A stretch of 64,000 nt of DNA from Flavobacterium phragmitis (GTDB lineage Bacteria; Bacteroidota; Bacteroidia; Flavobacteriales; Flavobacteriaceae). Position numbers and translations under genes: made by a program. Positions 31,475-41,503 of this stretch are shown here, in pieces; position 1 is the first letter of the stretch; every line of letters begins with the position of its first letter. The notes under the pieces are model-generated. The model did no database searches. It worked only from the letters and a program-made list of their open reading frames with translations, and had not been told where the DNA came from. The stretch spans positions 386,543-450,542 of the forward strand of contig NZ_FOMH01000001.1 of the NCBI RefSeq assembly GCF_900112575.1. The letters run 5' to 3'.

Positions 31475-32818
31475 TTACTTGCCTACAATGGCTTTGTAAA
31501 TGTCGTTTCCGTTAGCAAATAGTAACAGTGAAATAAGTAAAACAAAACCAACCATTTGCGCATTCTCTAGGAATTTATCGCTCGGTTTTTTGCCACTAAT
31601 TATTTCATATAATAAAAACATCACATGACCACCATCAAGAGCAGGAATTGGCAATAAATTCATAACTCCAAGCATAATTGACAATAAAGCAGTGATGGAC
31701 CAGAAAACTTCCCAACTCCAAGAACTTGGAAAAATGTTGTAAATAGCCGCAAAACCACCTACTTGTTTGTACGCTTTAGTTTCCGGATTAAAAATCATTT
31801 TCAATTGTTTTCCGTAACCTACTAACTGATCTTTTCCTTTTTCAAGACCAACCGGAATAGATTCAAAGAAACCATATTCTTTTTTACTGATTTTGTAATA
31901 ACCTAGTTTTTCCAATGATTTCATATCTAAACCACCAGAAACAACACCCAATTTACCGTCATTAGTAACCTTTAAAGTAATTGGAGTTTCTTTTAAGTCA
32001 CGTAAAACAACAGCAGAAATTTGTTTTCCTTTGTTTACATCTAAAACAGCCTTAGCTTCATCAAAATATTTAATTTTTTGTCCGTTAAGAGAAAGAATCA
32101 AATCTTTTGGTTTTAAATTTTGATTTGGAGAATCTTCAGAAACCTGACTAATTGCAAAAGGTCTACGAATTCCAACAAGAAGTCCTTTTTCTGTTTTGGA
32201 AAGTTGATCAATGAAATCGGTAGGCATTGTAAGCGTTTGTTGTTTTCCGTCTCTTTCAATTAAAACATGTTTTGCCATAATGATATTTATGTTCATGTCT
32301 TTGTCAAAATTCTCTACTGTTTTTCCATCAATCGAAATAATTTTGTCACCTGTTTTAAAACCAGCTTTAATCATAGCAGGATTTTCGATAGCCACACCAT
32401 CTTTCAAATCAGCATTAGCAATATAAGTATCGCCGTAAGCGAAAGCCATTCCTATATAAATAATAAAAGCCAGAATAAAGTTTACCGTAACACCGCCAAG
32501 CATAATAATTAAACGCTGCCAAGCTGGTTTAGTACGAAATTCCCATGGCTGTGGTTCTTGAGCCATCTGCTCTTTGTCCATACTTTCGTCAATCATTCCA
32601 GAAATTTTCACATAACCCCCAAGCGGAAGCCATCCGATACCATATTCTGTTTCTCCGATTTTCTTTTTGAAAAGTGAATATTTAACATCAAAAAACAAAT
32701 AAAATTTTTCGACTCTTGTTTTAAACAATTTAGCAGGGATAAAATGCCCTAATTCATGAAGAATAATAAGTAAAGATAAACTCAATAGAAATTGAGAGAG
32801 TTTGATAACTATATCCAT
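31475..32818 (-). CDS. rseP: RIP metalloprotease (site-2 protease)
   Basis: An intramembrane zinc protease of 447 residues. The HELGH site is at residues 21-25 in the first membrane helix. The second motif PIPALDGGHVMFLLYEI near the C-terminus supplies the third metal ligand (Asp). A PDZ region lies in between (residues about 140-300, with FKTGDKIISIDGKTVENF and PKDLILSLNGQKIKYFDEA). In E. coli RseP cleaves RseA to release sigmaE. The substrate here is not known, though an ECF sigma/anti-sigma pair lies elsewhere in the window. It is transcribed alone. Confidence 0.92.
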   Translation of the reverse strand: MDIVIKLSQFLLSLSLLIILHELGHFIPAKLFKTRVEKFYLFFDVKYSLFKKKIGETEYGIGWLPLGGYVKISGMIDESMDKEQMAQEPQPWEFRTKPAWQRLIIMLGGVTVNFILAFIIYIGMAFAYGDTYIANADLKDGVAIENPAMIKAGFKTGDKIISIDGKTVENFDKDMNINIIMAKHVLIERDGKQQTLTMPTDFIDQLSKTEKGLLVGIRRPFAISQVSEDSPNQNLKPKDLILSLNGQKIKYFDEAKAVLDVNKGKQISAVVLRDLKETPITLKVTNDGKLGVVSGGLDMKSLEKLGYYKISKKEYGFFESIPVGLEKGKDQLVGYGKQLKMIFNPETKAYKQVGGFAAIYNIFPSSWSWEVFWSITALLSIMLGVMNLLPIPALDGGHVMFLLYEIISGKKPSDKFLENAQMVGFVLLISLLLFANGNDIYKAIVGK

Positions 32819-33018
32819 TTTTTATTTTTAGTTCGTATTTAACGCACAAAAGTAGCGTTTTATAATTTAATTTAAGACCGCAAGATAATGTTTAAGATTT
32901 TAAATGTTTGTTAATTAATAAACATTTCAATATCTCGTTTTAACAAGATGCCGTAACTTTACTTTTTAAACATTTACCTTATTTAATAGGTATTACAAAT
33001 TCAGTAAAAGTTACAATT

Positions 33019-34089
33019 ATGGCTTCACAATTATTTTCTCCTTTAACGATAAAAAACATTACCCTAAAAAATAGAATTGTCATTTCGCCCATGTGTCAAT
33101 ATTCTGCCGAAGACGGTTTTGCAAACAATTGGCATTTGGTTCATTTAGGAAGTCGTGCCAGTGGTGGTGCGGGTTTGATTATTCAGGAAGCAACTGCCGT
33201 TTCTCCTGAAGCCAGAATTTCGCCTTCTGATCTTGGAATCTGGAAAGATGAACATATCGAAAAACTAAGAGAAATCAATCAGTTTATTGTCTCTCAAAAT
33301 TCGATTCCCGGAATTCAATTGGCGCATGCTGGACGAAAAGCCAGTGTTTCGGCTCCTTGGCTGGGCAATAAAAAATTAGATTTCGCTCAAGGCGGATGGC
33401 AGACGGTTGCCCCAAGTGCGATTCCGTATCACGACAACGAACCTTTTCTTCCCGAAGCTTTAGATAAAAACGGAATTGAAAAAGTTATTTCCGATTTCAA
33501 ATCAGCAACCAAAAGAGTAGTTGAAGCGGGTTATCAGGTTTTAGAAATTCATGCCGCGCACGGTTATTTATTACACCAATTTTTATCGCCTTTAACGAAT
33601 GTAAGAACAGATGAATACGGCGGAAGTTTTGAAAACCGAATTCGTTTTACATTAGAAATTGTAGAAGCCGTTCAAACCGAATGGCCTTCTAATTTACCTT
33701 TGATTGTTAGAATCTCAGCAACAGACTGGGCAGAAGGCGGATGGAATCCAGAAGAATCTGTAATACTTTCTAAAATATTAAAAGAAAAAGGAGTAGATTT
33801 AATTGATGTTTCGTCAGGCGGATTGGTTTCGCATCAAAAAATTACACTTGGGCCAGGATACCAAGTTCCTTTTGCTGAAAAAGTAAAGAAAGAAGCCAAT
33901 ATCGCAACAGGAGCAGTTGGTTTAATTACAGAAGCGAAACAAGCCGAAGAAATCTTAAATAACGGTCAGGCCGATTTGATTTTATTCGCCAGAGAATCAT
34001 TAAGAAATCCGAATCTGCCTTTGGATTTTGCAAAAGAATTAGAAAGCGATATTCAATGGCCAAAACAATACGAAAGAGCTAAAATTTAA
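33019..34089 (+). CDS. NADH:flavin oxidoreductase, YqjM/NamA-like old yellow enzyme
   Basis: An FMN-dependent ene-reductase of 356 residues. SPLTIKNITLKNRIVISPMCQYSAEDGFANNWHLVHLGSRASGG contains the YqjM-type Cys (in MCQYS). AAHGYLLHQFLSPLTNVRTDEYGGSFENRIRFTLEIV is the classic signature, with His-Tyr substrate residues. The late glycine-rich region GPGYQVPFAEKVKKEANIATGAVGLI binds FMN phosphate. It reduces activated C=C bonds with NAD(P)H. It is monocistronic; the next gene is about 187 bp away, past a repeat. Confidence 0.87.
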   Translation: MASQLFSPLTIKNITLKNRIVISPMCQYSAEDGFANNWHLVHLGSRASGGAGLIIQEATAVSPEARISPSDLGIWKDEHIEKLREINQFIVSQNSIPGIQLAHAGRKASVSAPWLGNKKLDFAQGGWQTVAPSAIPYHDNEPFLPEALDKNGIEKVISDFKSATKRVVEAGYQVLEIHAAHGYLLHQFLSPLTNVRTDEYGGSFENRIRFTLEIVEAVQTEWPSNLPLIVRISATDWAEGGWNPEESVILSKILKEKGVDLIDVSSGGLVSHQKITLGPGYQVPFAEKVKKEANIATGAVGLITEAKQAEEILNNGQADLILFARESLRNPNLPLDFAKELESDIQWPKQYERAKI

Positions 34090-34141
34090 TATTTTATAAG
34101 CCACAGATTGCACATATTAAAATGATTTTTTATTTTTTTCC

Positions 34142-34220
34142 GCCACGAATCACACAAATTTTCACGAATTATTTAAGTTTTAAGGCGCAACGATTTGTGT
34201 AAATTCGTGCAATTAGTGGC
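34142..34220. repeat. Imperfect palindromic repeat of GCCACGAAT type
   Basis: GCCACGAATCACACAAATTT on the left and ATTTGTGTAAATTCGTGCAA leading to TTAGTGGC on the right form a long imperfect inverted repeat of about 79 bp. A related element occurs at 45889-45948. It separates the OYE gene from the Gfo/Idh gene. Confidence 0.55.
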
Positions 34221-34275
34221 AAAAAGAAATCCTTTTTAATCACATTAATCTGTGGCTGAAAAAAAACATAACAAC

Positions 34276-35319
34276 ATGCAAAAATTAAAAACAGCATTAT
34301 TATCGTACGGAATGTCGGGGAAAGTTTTTCACGCTCCGTTTTTAGATATTCACCAAGGATTTGAATTATTAGGTTCTTGGGAAAGAAGTAAAAAATTAAT
34401 TCAGGATGATTATCCATACGTAAAAAGTTATGCCACTCTGGACGAACTTTTGGCAGACGATGTCGATTTGGTAATTGTGAACACGCCAGTAGGAACACAT
34501 TATGAATATGCCAAAAAAGTACTCTTAGCAGGAAAACATGCTGTTGTAGAAAAAGCTTTTACCACAACGGTTGCGGAAGCAAAAGAATTGGCAAAAATTG
34601 CAAAAGACAAAGGATTGAAATTAGCCGTTTTTCAAAACAGAAGATGGGACAGTGATTTCAAAACCGTAAAAAAGATTATCGCCGATGGTGTTTTAGGAGA
34701 TTTAGTGGAAGCTGAATTTCATTTTGACAGATACAATCCGTTGTTGAGTCCGAAAGCGCATAAAGAAACAGCGAATGATGGTGCTGGAGTTCTGAAAGAT
34801 TTAGGCCCGCATATCATCGATCAGGCAGTGAGTTTATTTGGTTGTCCGAAATCGGTATTTGGAGATATTCGTGTAACGAGAGAAAACTCTGTAGTTGATG
34901 ATTGGATCGATTTGACATTATTCTATTCTAATTTCAGAGTGAGAATTAAAGCAGGTTTTTTTGTAAGAGAAGCCAATCCGGCGTATACGCTTCATGGAAA
35001 AAAAGGATCGTTTTTAAAACCTCGCGGAGACGTACAGGAAGACGATTTGAAAGTGGGTAAAAAGCCAAATTTAGATTCTTGGGGAACAGAAGATGAAAGT
35101 TTACAGGGACTTTTACATACTGAAATAGATGGTAAAATTGTGAGAGAAAAAGTCCCAACACTTCAAGGAAATTATTTCAGTTTCTTTGACGGTGTTTACG
35201 ATTCTATTGCCAACAATAAACCAGAACCTGTTACCGCAGATGAAGGCGTAAAAGTAATGCAGATTATAGAAGCTGCAATTGCAAGTAATGCACAGCAAAA
35301 AGTAATTAGTATATCATAA
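34276..35319 (+). CDS. Gfo/Idh/MocA family NAD(P)-dependent oxidoreductase
   Basis: A sugar- or inositol-type dehydrogenase of 347 residues. The N-terminal Rossmann fold starts KLKTALLSYGMSGKVFHAPFLD. The cofactor-binding consensus VIVNTPVGTHYEYAKKVLLAGKHAVVEKAF contains the conserved Glu-Lys-Ala. The C-terminal domain includes FHFDRYNPLLSPKAHKE and the Asp-His pair (DLGPHIIDQ). I choose the ATG at 34276, as the upstream GTG (34252) lies against the repeat and adds only MAEKKHNN. Substrate unknown. Confidence 0.85.
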   Translation: MQKLKTALLSYGMSGKVFHAPFLDIHQGFELLGSWERSKKLIQDDYPYVKSYATLDELLADDVDLVIVNTPVGTHYEYAKKVLLAGKHAVVEKAFTTTVAEAKELAKIAKDKGLKLAVFQNRRWDSDFKTVKKIIADGVLGDLVEAEFHFDRYNPLLSPKAHKETANDGAGVLKDLGPHIIDQAVSLFGCPKSVFGDIRVTRENSVVDDWIDLTLFYSNFRVRIKAGFFVREANPAYTLHGKKGSFLKPRGDVQEDDLKVGKKPNLDSWGTEDESLQGLLHTEIDGKIVREKVPTLQGNYFSFFDGVYDSIANNKPEPVTADEGVKVMQIIEAAIASNAQQKVISIS

Positions 35320-35395
35320 ATAAAGGATTGCTTTTTTTTTGTAAGCTTCGGAGAAGCGCAATATTTATAGCAGAGAATTAATCCTTACAAAATAC

Positions 35396-35460
35396 AGCTC
35401 CAGCGGAGCGACATGTTTTTATAATCTGAAATGTATGTCGCTCCGCTGGAGCTTTTTTAA
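35396..35460 (+). repeat. 19-bp perfect inverted repeat, AGCTCCAGCGGAGCGACAT family
   Basis: The arm AGCTCCAGCGGAGCGACAT (35396-35414) and its perfect reverse complement (35435-35453) enclose a 20-nt loop and lead into TTTTTT. It is GC-rich in an AT-rich gap and looks like both a dispersed repeat and a terminator. A degenerate fragment (ACTCCGCTGGGG) follows near 35490. Between 35320 and 35764 no gene was found. Confidence 0.65.
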
Positions 35461-35571
35461 TTAGGTATATTGAATTTCTATAAATATTTTACTCCGCTGG
35501 GGTTTTGCTAATATTTTTTTTAAATATTACATCTCATCAAAGATGATTTCTTTTTGATGCGACTTCATTTT

Positions 35572-35599
35572 TTTGTTTCAAATTAAAAAATGAAACAAA
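35572..35599. promoter_or_regulatory. Palindromic operator candidate 3 (TTTGTTTCA/TGAAACAAA)
   Basis: TTTGTTTCA and TGAAACAAA with a 10-bp AT-rich centre, in the same arrangement and spacing as the two palindromes before the sulfatase block. It lies about 165 bp before the MFS gene and 135 bp before its -7 box. Confidence 0.45.
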
Positions 35600-35733
35600 T
35601 TATAATTCGACTAAACCCGAAAAATTGTAATTTTAATAAGAAGAATTCAATCAATAACCTTCGAATTTATAAACAATAACGTTGTAAATTGTGCATAACC
35701 CTACGTTCTATGCACTTTGCCAGACGTTTTTAG

Positions 35734-35741
35734 TATTTTTG
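35734..35741 (+). promoter_or_regulatory. -7 element of the MFS gene
   Basis: TATTTTTG matches TAnnTTTG exactly, 23 bp before the MFS start codon. No TTG with a normal spacer was found (the nearest is 14 bp upstream), so only the -7 box is supported. Confidence 0.4.
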
Positions 35742-35764
35742 ACAATATCCAATAAAAATTCAAT

Positions 35765-36985
35765 ATGCTGATAAACTTCAATCCATTAGCGCTTTTTCAA
35801 ACCAAAGGGAAAATCAAGAAGGTATTTAGAGAAGCAAAAGCTTCTTATTTAAACCGAATTCGATTTGCCGTTGGGATGTTTTATTTCGGAATGGGATTAA
35901 GTTTTGCTACTTGGGCGAGTAGGATTCCAGATATTAAAACTGCCTTACATTTAACCGAAGGTGATTTAGGTTCTATCCTTTTTGCGCTTCCGGTTGGGCA
36001 GTTGACAATTATGCCATTTTCAGGAAAAATGGTAACGAAGTTTGGAAGCCATCGCATTTTGATTTTCTCCCTTATAATGTATGTTTTCTGTCTTATTAAT
36101 TTAGGATTGGCAACAACGGCATTGCAGTTATCTCTCGGATTATTTTTGTTTGGATTATTCGGAAATCTAGCCAATATTGCTGTAAACACACAAGGCGTTT
36201 ATACCGAAGTTTTATTCAAAAAAACAATCATGTCATCGTTTCACGGAATGTGGAGTTTTGCAGGATTCACGGGTGCATTGGTAGGTTTAGGAATGCTGGC
36301 TTTAAAATTAAACCCTTTGCATCATTTCTTAATTGTAGGAGGAATTGTTTTGCTGATGGTCGCTTTTAACTTCAAATTTTTGGTTAGGGCCAAAGAAAAA
36401 AAGAAAGTGAAAGAAGAAGGAAAAAAACTATTTGTAAAACCCGATTCGGCTTTGCTTTGGTTGGGCGTTATCGGATTCTGTAGTATGGCGAGTGAAGGTG
36501 TAATGTTCGATTGGAGCGGTGTTTATTTTAAAGATATTGTAAAAGCGCCAGGACCTTTGGTGGTTTTAGGTTATACTTCTTTTATGATTATGATGGCCAG
36601 CGGAAGATTCCTTGGAGACGGATTAATCAATAAATTTGGCCGTGAACGTGTTATGCAGATTAGCGGTGTTATGATTTCAGCCGGACTTTTTACAGCTGTT
36701 TTTCTTCCTTATATTGTTCCTTGTACCATTGCTTTTATGTTTGTTGGTTTGGGTGTTGCAACTATAGTTCCTACTGTTTATAGTATTGCAGGTAAAAATC
36801 CAACAGTTCCGCCTGGAGAAGCTTTAACGATTGTTTCGAGTGTGAGTTTCCTTGGTTTCTTAATGGGGCCGCCAGTAATTGGACATATCGCTCAAAGTTT
36901 TGGATTGCAGTTCTCTTTTGCCTTTATCGGAATTTTTGGAGTGCTGATTGCCTTTATGGTTTCTAAAATTAGAACGACAGCTTAA
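35765..36985 (+). CDS. Major facilitator superfamily transporter
   Basis: A 406-residue membrane protein with about 12 hydrophobic helices. The start YFGMGLSFATWASRIPDIKTALHLTEGDLGSILFALPVGQ resembles MFS members related to fucose/sugar permeases and YbjJ-like efflux proteins. Typical A-motif-like segment: GKMVTKFGSHRILIFSLI. It is monocistronic in a repeat-rich neighbourhood, and shares a palindrome type with the sulfatase locus. Substrate unknown. Confidence 0.83.
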   Translation: MLINFNPLALFQTKGKIKKVFREAKASYLNRIRFAVGMFYFGMGLSFATWASRIPDIKTALHLTEGDLGSILFALPVGQLTIMPFSGKMVTKFGSHRILIFSLIMYVFCLINLGLATTALQLSLGLFLFGLFGNLANIAVNTQGVYTEVLFKKTIMSSFHGMWSFAGFTGALVGLGMLALKLNPLHHFLIVGGIVLLMVAFNFKFLVRAKEKKKVKEEGKKLFVKPDSALLWLGVIGFCSMASEGVMFDWSGVYFKDIVKAPGPLVVLGYTSFMIMMASGRFLGDGLINKFGRERVMQISGVMISAGLFTAVFLPYIVPCTIAFMFVGLGVATIVPTVYSIAGKNPTVPPGEALTIVSSVSFLGFLMGPPVIGHIAQSFGLQFSFAFIGIFGVLIAFMVSKIRTTA

Positions 36986-37179
36986 TTCAATATAAAGCTT
37001 TTATTAAAAATTATAAAATCCTAAATAAATTTGTAAGAATTTATTTAGGATTAAATATTTTGTTTATATTTGAATGATAAGCGTCTTGCTTAAAATTGAA
37101 ATTTTTCCAAAAACCAATTTTATCTTTTGAATAAAGGATTAGAATCCTAAAGTAATTTTCAAAGTAAATTGGATTTTTA

Positions 37180-39999
37180 ATGGGAAAAAAATACGCAGTC
37201 TTCCTCATTTTATTGGTTTTTAATCTTGCTGATGCTCAGCAGGAAATAACAGTTACAGGAATTGTAATCGATGCCCGAACACAAAATCCGTTGGAAAATG
37301 TAGTGGTGACAATACAGAATACAGCTGTAATGCAACTCACTTCGAGAACAGGAAAATTTGAACTTCATATATTTCCAACAAAGGAACAATTGCTTTTGTT
37401 GAGAAGCCAAGGCTACAAAGATTCCCTTATAAAATTGCAATATACTTCAGGACAAAATATCAATCTTGGAATTTTACCATTAGAAGATACTTATTCAGAT
37501 GAAGTTCCTGCCGCCTTAATCACATTGTCTGACAATGATTTGTCTGAAGATAATGGTTCTTCTGAAATGACATCCGGGCTTTTGCAGTCTTCGAGAGATG
37601 CTTTTATGCAGGCATCGGCTTTTAATTGGGGACAAGCCAGATTTAGAGTTCGCGGTTTGGACAGCGAAAATGCCACAACAATGCTCAATGGTATGACGAT
37701 GAATAAAATATACGATGGCAGACCGCAATGGAGTAATTGGGGAGGATTGAATAATGTCCTTCGAAATCAAGAATTTTCAGTTGGAACTACCATGTCCAGT
37801 TATACTTTTGGCGGAATTTTAGGCACACAGCAAATTGCAACAAGAGCTTCATTATACCGAAAAGGAAGTTCACTTACCTTTTCTGGAAGCAATGGAGCTT
37901 ATACTTGGCGTGGAATTGCAACAGAAGCTTCAGGAATGAATTCTTCGGGCTGGGCGTATGTAATTTCTGCTGGAAAACGATGGGCTCAAGAAGGTTATTT
38001 TGGAGGAACCAATTTTGATGCGGATTCCTTTTTTCTTAGTGTTGAAAAGAAATTAAATGCTAAACACGCTCTAAATTTTACAGGATTTTATACTCCAAAT
38101 TCACGTGGTAAAAATTCTCCGAATACCGCAGAGGTTACCGATTTAATGGGAGAAAAGTATAATTCGTATTGGGGATTTCAAAATGGTAAAAAGAGAAATG
38201 CGAGAGTAAAAACAGTCGAAGAACCTTTGTTTATGCTCAATCATTATTTTAAAATTAATGAGAAAACAAACCTTAATTCAGCTGTTATGTATCAATTTGG
38301 AAAAGTTGGAAACAGCAATATTGATTATCAAAATGCCGATAGTCCAGATCCAGTTTATTACCGAAAAATGCCAAGTTATTTTAGTTCGCTTTATGCGAAA
38401 GATCACGGCGAGTTTTCAGGAGAATTTACACCAGATTATGAAAATGCAGAAAAAAGTAAAATCACATTTTTAGAAAACGCTCAAATAGACTGGAATGCAA
38501 TGTATCTCTCCAATCAAAAGCCAACAGCTAATGGTTATGAACCCTCAAAAAGTCATTATGTTTTGTACGAAGACAGAACCGACGACAAAACTTACGCAAT
38601 CAATTCAAATCTAAATTCTCAGTTAGCGTCCAATATTTCTTTTGATGGAGGATTTACTTTCAGAAAATTGAAATCTCATAATTTTCAGTATTTGATAGAT
38701 CTTTTAGGCGGAGAATATTTTGATGATATTGATCCGTTTTACAAAGGAAACCTTTCGCAATCTGATTTGCTTCATCCAGACAGAAAGGTAAAACAGGGAG
38801 ATATTTATGGCTATAATTATAATTTTTTAGCCAATACTTTAGATGTTTTTACGCAATTTAAGTTTACTTATAACAAGACAGAATTTTATTTAGCACAATC
38901 CTATTCGATTTCCAATTATCAAAGAGAAGGATTGTATCAAAACGGAATTTACCCAACGACTTCTCTCGGAAAAAGTGAGAAAATAAATTTTGAAAATTTT
39001 GGTTTTAAAGGCGGATTCACTTATAAAATTTCAGGAAAACAGTCGTTGTTTTTTAATGCAGCTCATTTGACAAGAGCACCTTTGCTTCGGAATACTTTTT
39101 CCAATTCAAGATTGAATAATTCTGTAATAGATGGAATTGAAAGTGAAACTATTTCTAGTGCTGAAGCCAATTATATCTATCGTTCGCCAAAATTGAAATT
39201 ACGCGCAACGGCATATTACACTCTAATTAAAAATAGCTCCAAAACATCTTTCTTTTATGCCGAAGGAATTTTTGATGATGGCGCAGGTTATGATGCTACG
39301 GATGCTTTCGTCAGTCAGACTTTAACACATTTGGATAAGAAAAACATGGGAGCAGAATTGAGTTTTGAATATCAGGTTTCTTCAACAATAAAGACGACTT
39401 TAGCAGCCGCTTTTGGAAATTATATTTACAGTAGTAATCCAAACGTAACGATTACAAATGATGCTAATGCCGCAGTAGAAGGCAAACAGAAAACTTTTGA
39501 TTTTGGAGAAACTTACCTTAAAAATTATAAGCAGCCAGGAAATCCGCAGCAGGCTTATTCGTTTGGATTAGAATACCGCGATCCAAAATTCTGGTGGATT
39601 GGCGCTAATGTCAATTATTTGGCAGAAAACTATATTGATGTTTCGCCCATTTCGAGAACATCTCAATTCTATATTAATTCCGCAAATGGTTTTCCTTTTC
39701 CTGAAGCAACTTCTGAAAGAGGAAACGAACTTTTGAAACAGGAACGATTTAATCCCATAACATTATTAAATATTAATGGTGGGAAATCCTGGCGTATCCA
39801 TAAAAAATATATTGGACTTTTTGCAAGTGTCAATAATGTCCTGAATACAATTTATAAAACCGGCGGATTCGAACAGGCAAGAAATGCCAATTTTAGAGCT
39901 TTAAATCAAGATGTCTCCAGCGGAACACCCTCTTTTGGTCCAAAATATTATTACGGTTATGGAAGAACTTATTTTTTAAATCTCACAATTGGTTTGTAA
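37180..39999 (+). CDS. TonB-dependent outer-membrane receptor
   Basis: A 939-residue receptor. Signal peptide to about residue 19 (LADAQ). Residues about 22-105 form a carboxypeptidase-D-like regulatory domain (ITVTGIVIDARTQNPLENVVVTIQNTA). The plug domain follows (about 120-230, with FNWGQARFRVRGLDSENATTMLNGMTMNKIYDGRPQWSNWGGL). A 22-strand type barrel ends with FLNLTIGL. It would import a large or scarce nutrient using TonB energy. It is coupled to a DUF5689 lipoprotein 11 bp downstream. The nutrient is unknown, since no SusD-type partner is present. Confidence 0.9.
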   Translation: MGKKYAVFLILLVFNLADAQQEITVTGIVIDARTQNPLENVVVTIQNTAVMQLTSRTGKFELHIFPTKEQLLLLRSQGYKDSLIKLQYTSGQNINLGILPLEDTYSDEVPAALITLSDNDLSEDNGSSEMTSGLLQSSRDAFMQASAFNWGQARFRVRGLDSENATTMLNGMTMNKIYDGRPQWSNWGGLNNVLRNQEFSVGTTMSSYTFGGILGTQQIATRASLYRKGSSLTFSGSNGAYTWRGIATEASGMNSSGWAYVISAGKRWAQEGYFGGTNFDADSFFLSVEKKLNAKHALNFTGFYTPNSRGKNSPNTAEVTDLMGEKYNSYWGFQNGKKRNARVKTVEEPLFMLNHYFKINEKTNLNSAVMYQFGKVGNSNIDYQNADSPDPVYYRKMPSYFSSLYAKDHGEFSGEFTPDYENAEKSKITFLENAQIDWNAMYLSNQKPTANGYEPSKSHYVLYEDRTDDKTYAINSNLNSQLASNISFDGGFTFRKLKSHNFQYLIDLLGGEYFDDIDPFYKGNLSQSDLLHPDRKVKQGDIYGYNYNFLANTLDVFTQFKFTYNKTEFYLAQSYSISNYQREGLYQNGIYPTTSLGKSEKINFENFGFKGGFTYKISGKQSLFFNAAHLTRAPLLRNTFSNSRLNNSVIDGIESETISSAEANYIYRSPKLKLRATAYYTLIKNSSKTSFFYAEGIFDDGAGYDATDAFVSQTLTHLDKKNMGAELSFEYQVSSTIKTTLAAAFGNYIYSSNPNVTITNDANAAVEGKQKTFDFGETYLKNYKQPGNPQQAYSFGLEYRDPKFWWIGANVNYLAENYIDVSPISRTSQFYINSANGFPFPEATSERGNELLKQERFNPITLLNINGGKSWRIHKKYIGLFASVNNVLNTIYKTGGFEQARNANFRALNQDVSSGTPSFGPKYYYGYGRTYFLNLTIGL

Positions 40000-40010
40000 A
40001 TCAAAAATTA

Positions 40011-41366
40011 ATGGTTATGAAGCACCTATTTTTAAAAGCAATTTTAAGTATTGTATTAGTCGCAATCGGCAGTTGTACTAATGAAACAGAAACACCACAA
40101 TTGGTTTGTACACAGCCAGATTTAACAGTAAATAAAACAGTAGAAAAAGTATATGAACTCTCAGCAAATACCGCCAAACAATATTTGTATGATGATATAA
40201 TTGAGGCTTATGTAGTTTCTAGTGATGAAGAGGGAAATTTTTTCAAAACAATTTATCTGCAGACAAAGGCAACGGACAAACTTCCAGCAATAGGATTTAG
40301 TGTTCCCGTTGATGCATCCAATACTTATATCGATTATAGACTTGGTAATAAAGTGTACGTGAAACTTAAAAATCAGTTTACAGATTTATATTATGGTGGC
40401 TTAAGAATTGGAAGTTTATATGTGAGTAATTCCGGTGATCCAACAATTGGAAGAATTTCTCAGAATGAATATAAAAATGTATTAAATGCTTCGTGTACTT
40501 TAATTGATGAAAATGGATTAGTTGAATCACTTTCTATCGAAGAAGCACTCAATGACAGCAAATTGAATACCTTAATAGAACTGAATGATGTTGAGTTTAC
40601 AGAAGCAGCTTTAGGACGTCATTATTTCGAAGAATCTAATAATGTTGGCGGTTCTACAAATTGGAATTTAAGAGACAAAACGGGAAACCAAATTATTTTG
40701 AGAACCAGTAGTTATGCAAAATTTGCACCTCATTTTATCCCTGAAGGAAGTGGAAAAGTTAGAGGAATTCTAACAAAATTCGGCTCTGATTATCAGTTGA
40801 TGATTCGTTCAGAAAATGATGTTGAGATGAATGGAAAACGTAACACACCTTTTTTTGCAGAAGATTTTCAGTCGGTTAAAAATAATGTCAATTTTGCATT
40901 GCCGGGCTGGAGCAATATTGTAGAAAAAGCAACTAAACTATGGAAAAGTATGGTCTATTCAGGAAATGGCTATGCCGAATTTAACACTACAAGCACAACA
41001 GCCGCCGAAAATGTTGCTTGGCTGATTACTCCAAAAATAAACTTAACAGGTTATAAAAATGCCGTTTTATCCTTTAGAAGCGCACAACACGATTTAAAAG
41101 TAGATTCACCTTTAAATACATTGGAAGTGTATGTTTCAACCAATTTTGATGGTGCGAGTGTTACCAAAGCCAAATGGACAAAATTGGAAGCTAAAGTTCC
41201 TTCACTTTTAAATCCTTCCCGTGAATTTATGAGTTCAGGAGGAATTGATCTTTCAGCTTATACTGGAAATATCTATATCGGTTTTAAATACATTGGTTCA
41301 GGAAAAGATAAAACGTTAAACGGTGCTTTTATGGTCGATGACGTTAAGATATTTGGAGAAAAATAA
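40011..41366 (+). CDS. DUF5689 family surface lipoprotein
   Basis: A 451-residue lipoprotein (lipobox IGSC near residue 24). The N-terminal half is DUF5689 (YVVSSDEEGNFFKTIYLQTKATDKLPAIGFSVPVDASN and YRLGNKVYVKLKNQFTDLYYGGLRIG). The C-terminal half is a choice-of-anchor/cleaved-adhesin-like beta domain (FFAEDFQSVKNNVNFALPGW, then WLITPKINLTGYKNAVLSFRSAQH). It is coupled to the TonB receptor (11-bp gap). It probably forms a surface complex with it. An alternative ATG is two codons later. Confidence 0.82.
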   Translation: MVMKHLFLKAILSIVLVAIGSCTNETETPQLVCTQPDLTVNKTVEKVYELSANTAKQYLYDDIIEAYVVSSDEEGNFFKTIYLQTKATDKLPAIGFSVPVDASNTYIDYRLGNKVYVKLKNQFTDLYYGGLRIGSLYVSNSGDPTIGRISQNEYKNVLNASCTLIDENGLVESLSIEEALNDSKLNTLIELNDVEFTEAALGRHYFEESNNVGGSTNWNLRDKTGNQIILRTSSYAKFAPHFIPEGSGKVRGILTKFGSDYQLMIRSENDVEMNGKRNTPFFAEDFQSVKNNVNFALPGWSNIVEKATKLWKSMVYSGNGYAEFNTTSTTAAENVAWLITPKINLTGYKNAVLSFRSAQHDLKVDSPLNTLEVYVSTNFDGASVTKAKWTKLEAKVPSLLNPSREFMSSGGIDLSAYTGNIYIGFKYIGSGKDKTLNGAFMVDDVKIFGEK

Positions 41367-41503
41367 GACATGATTTTTATTTTGATAAATAATGGGTTGG
41401 TTTTTAGGTTTTTATTGAAAAGTTTGTAGTTTTTGTATTTCAAATTCTTGAAATCTAATTGAATTTTGTATTTTGGTCATCCCAAATCAATACAAAAACA
41501 AAT

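Noticed and set aside
34252..34276. The upstream GTG as start of the Gfo/Idh/MocA gene.
   Set aside because: It would start against an inverted repeat; the ATG at 34276 begins the conserved Rossmann fold.
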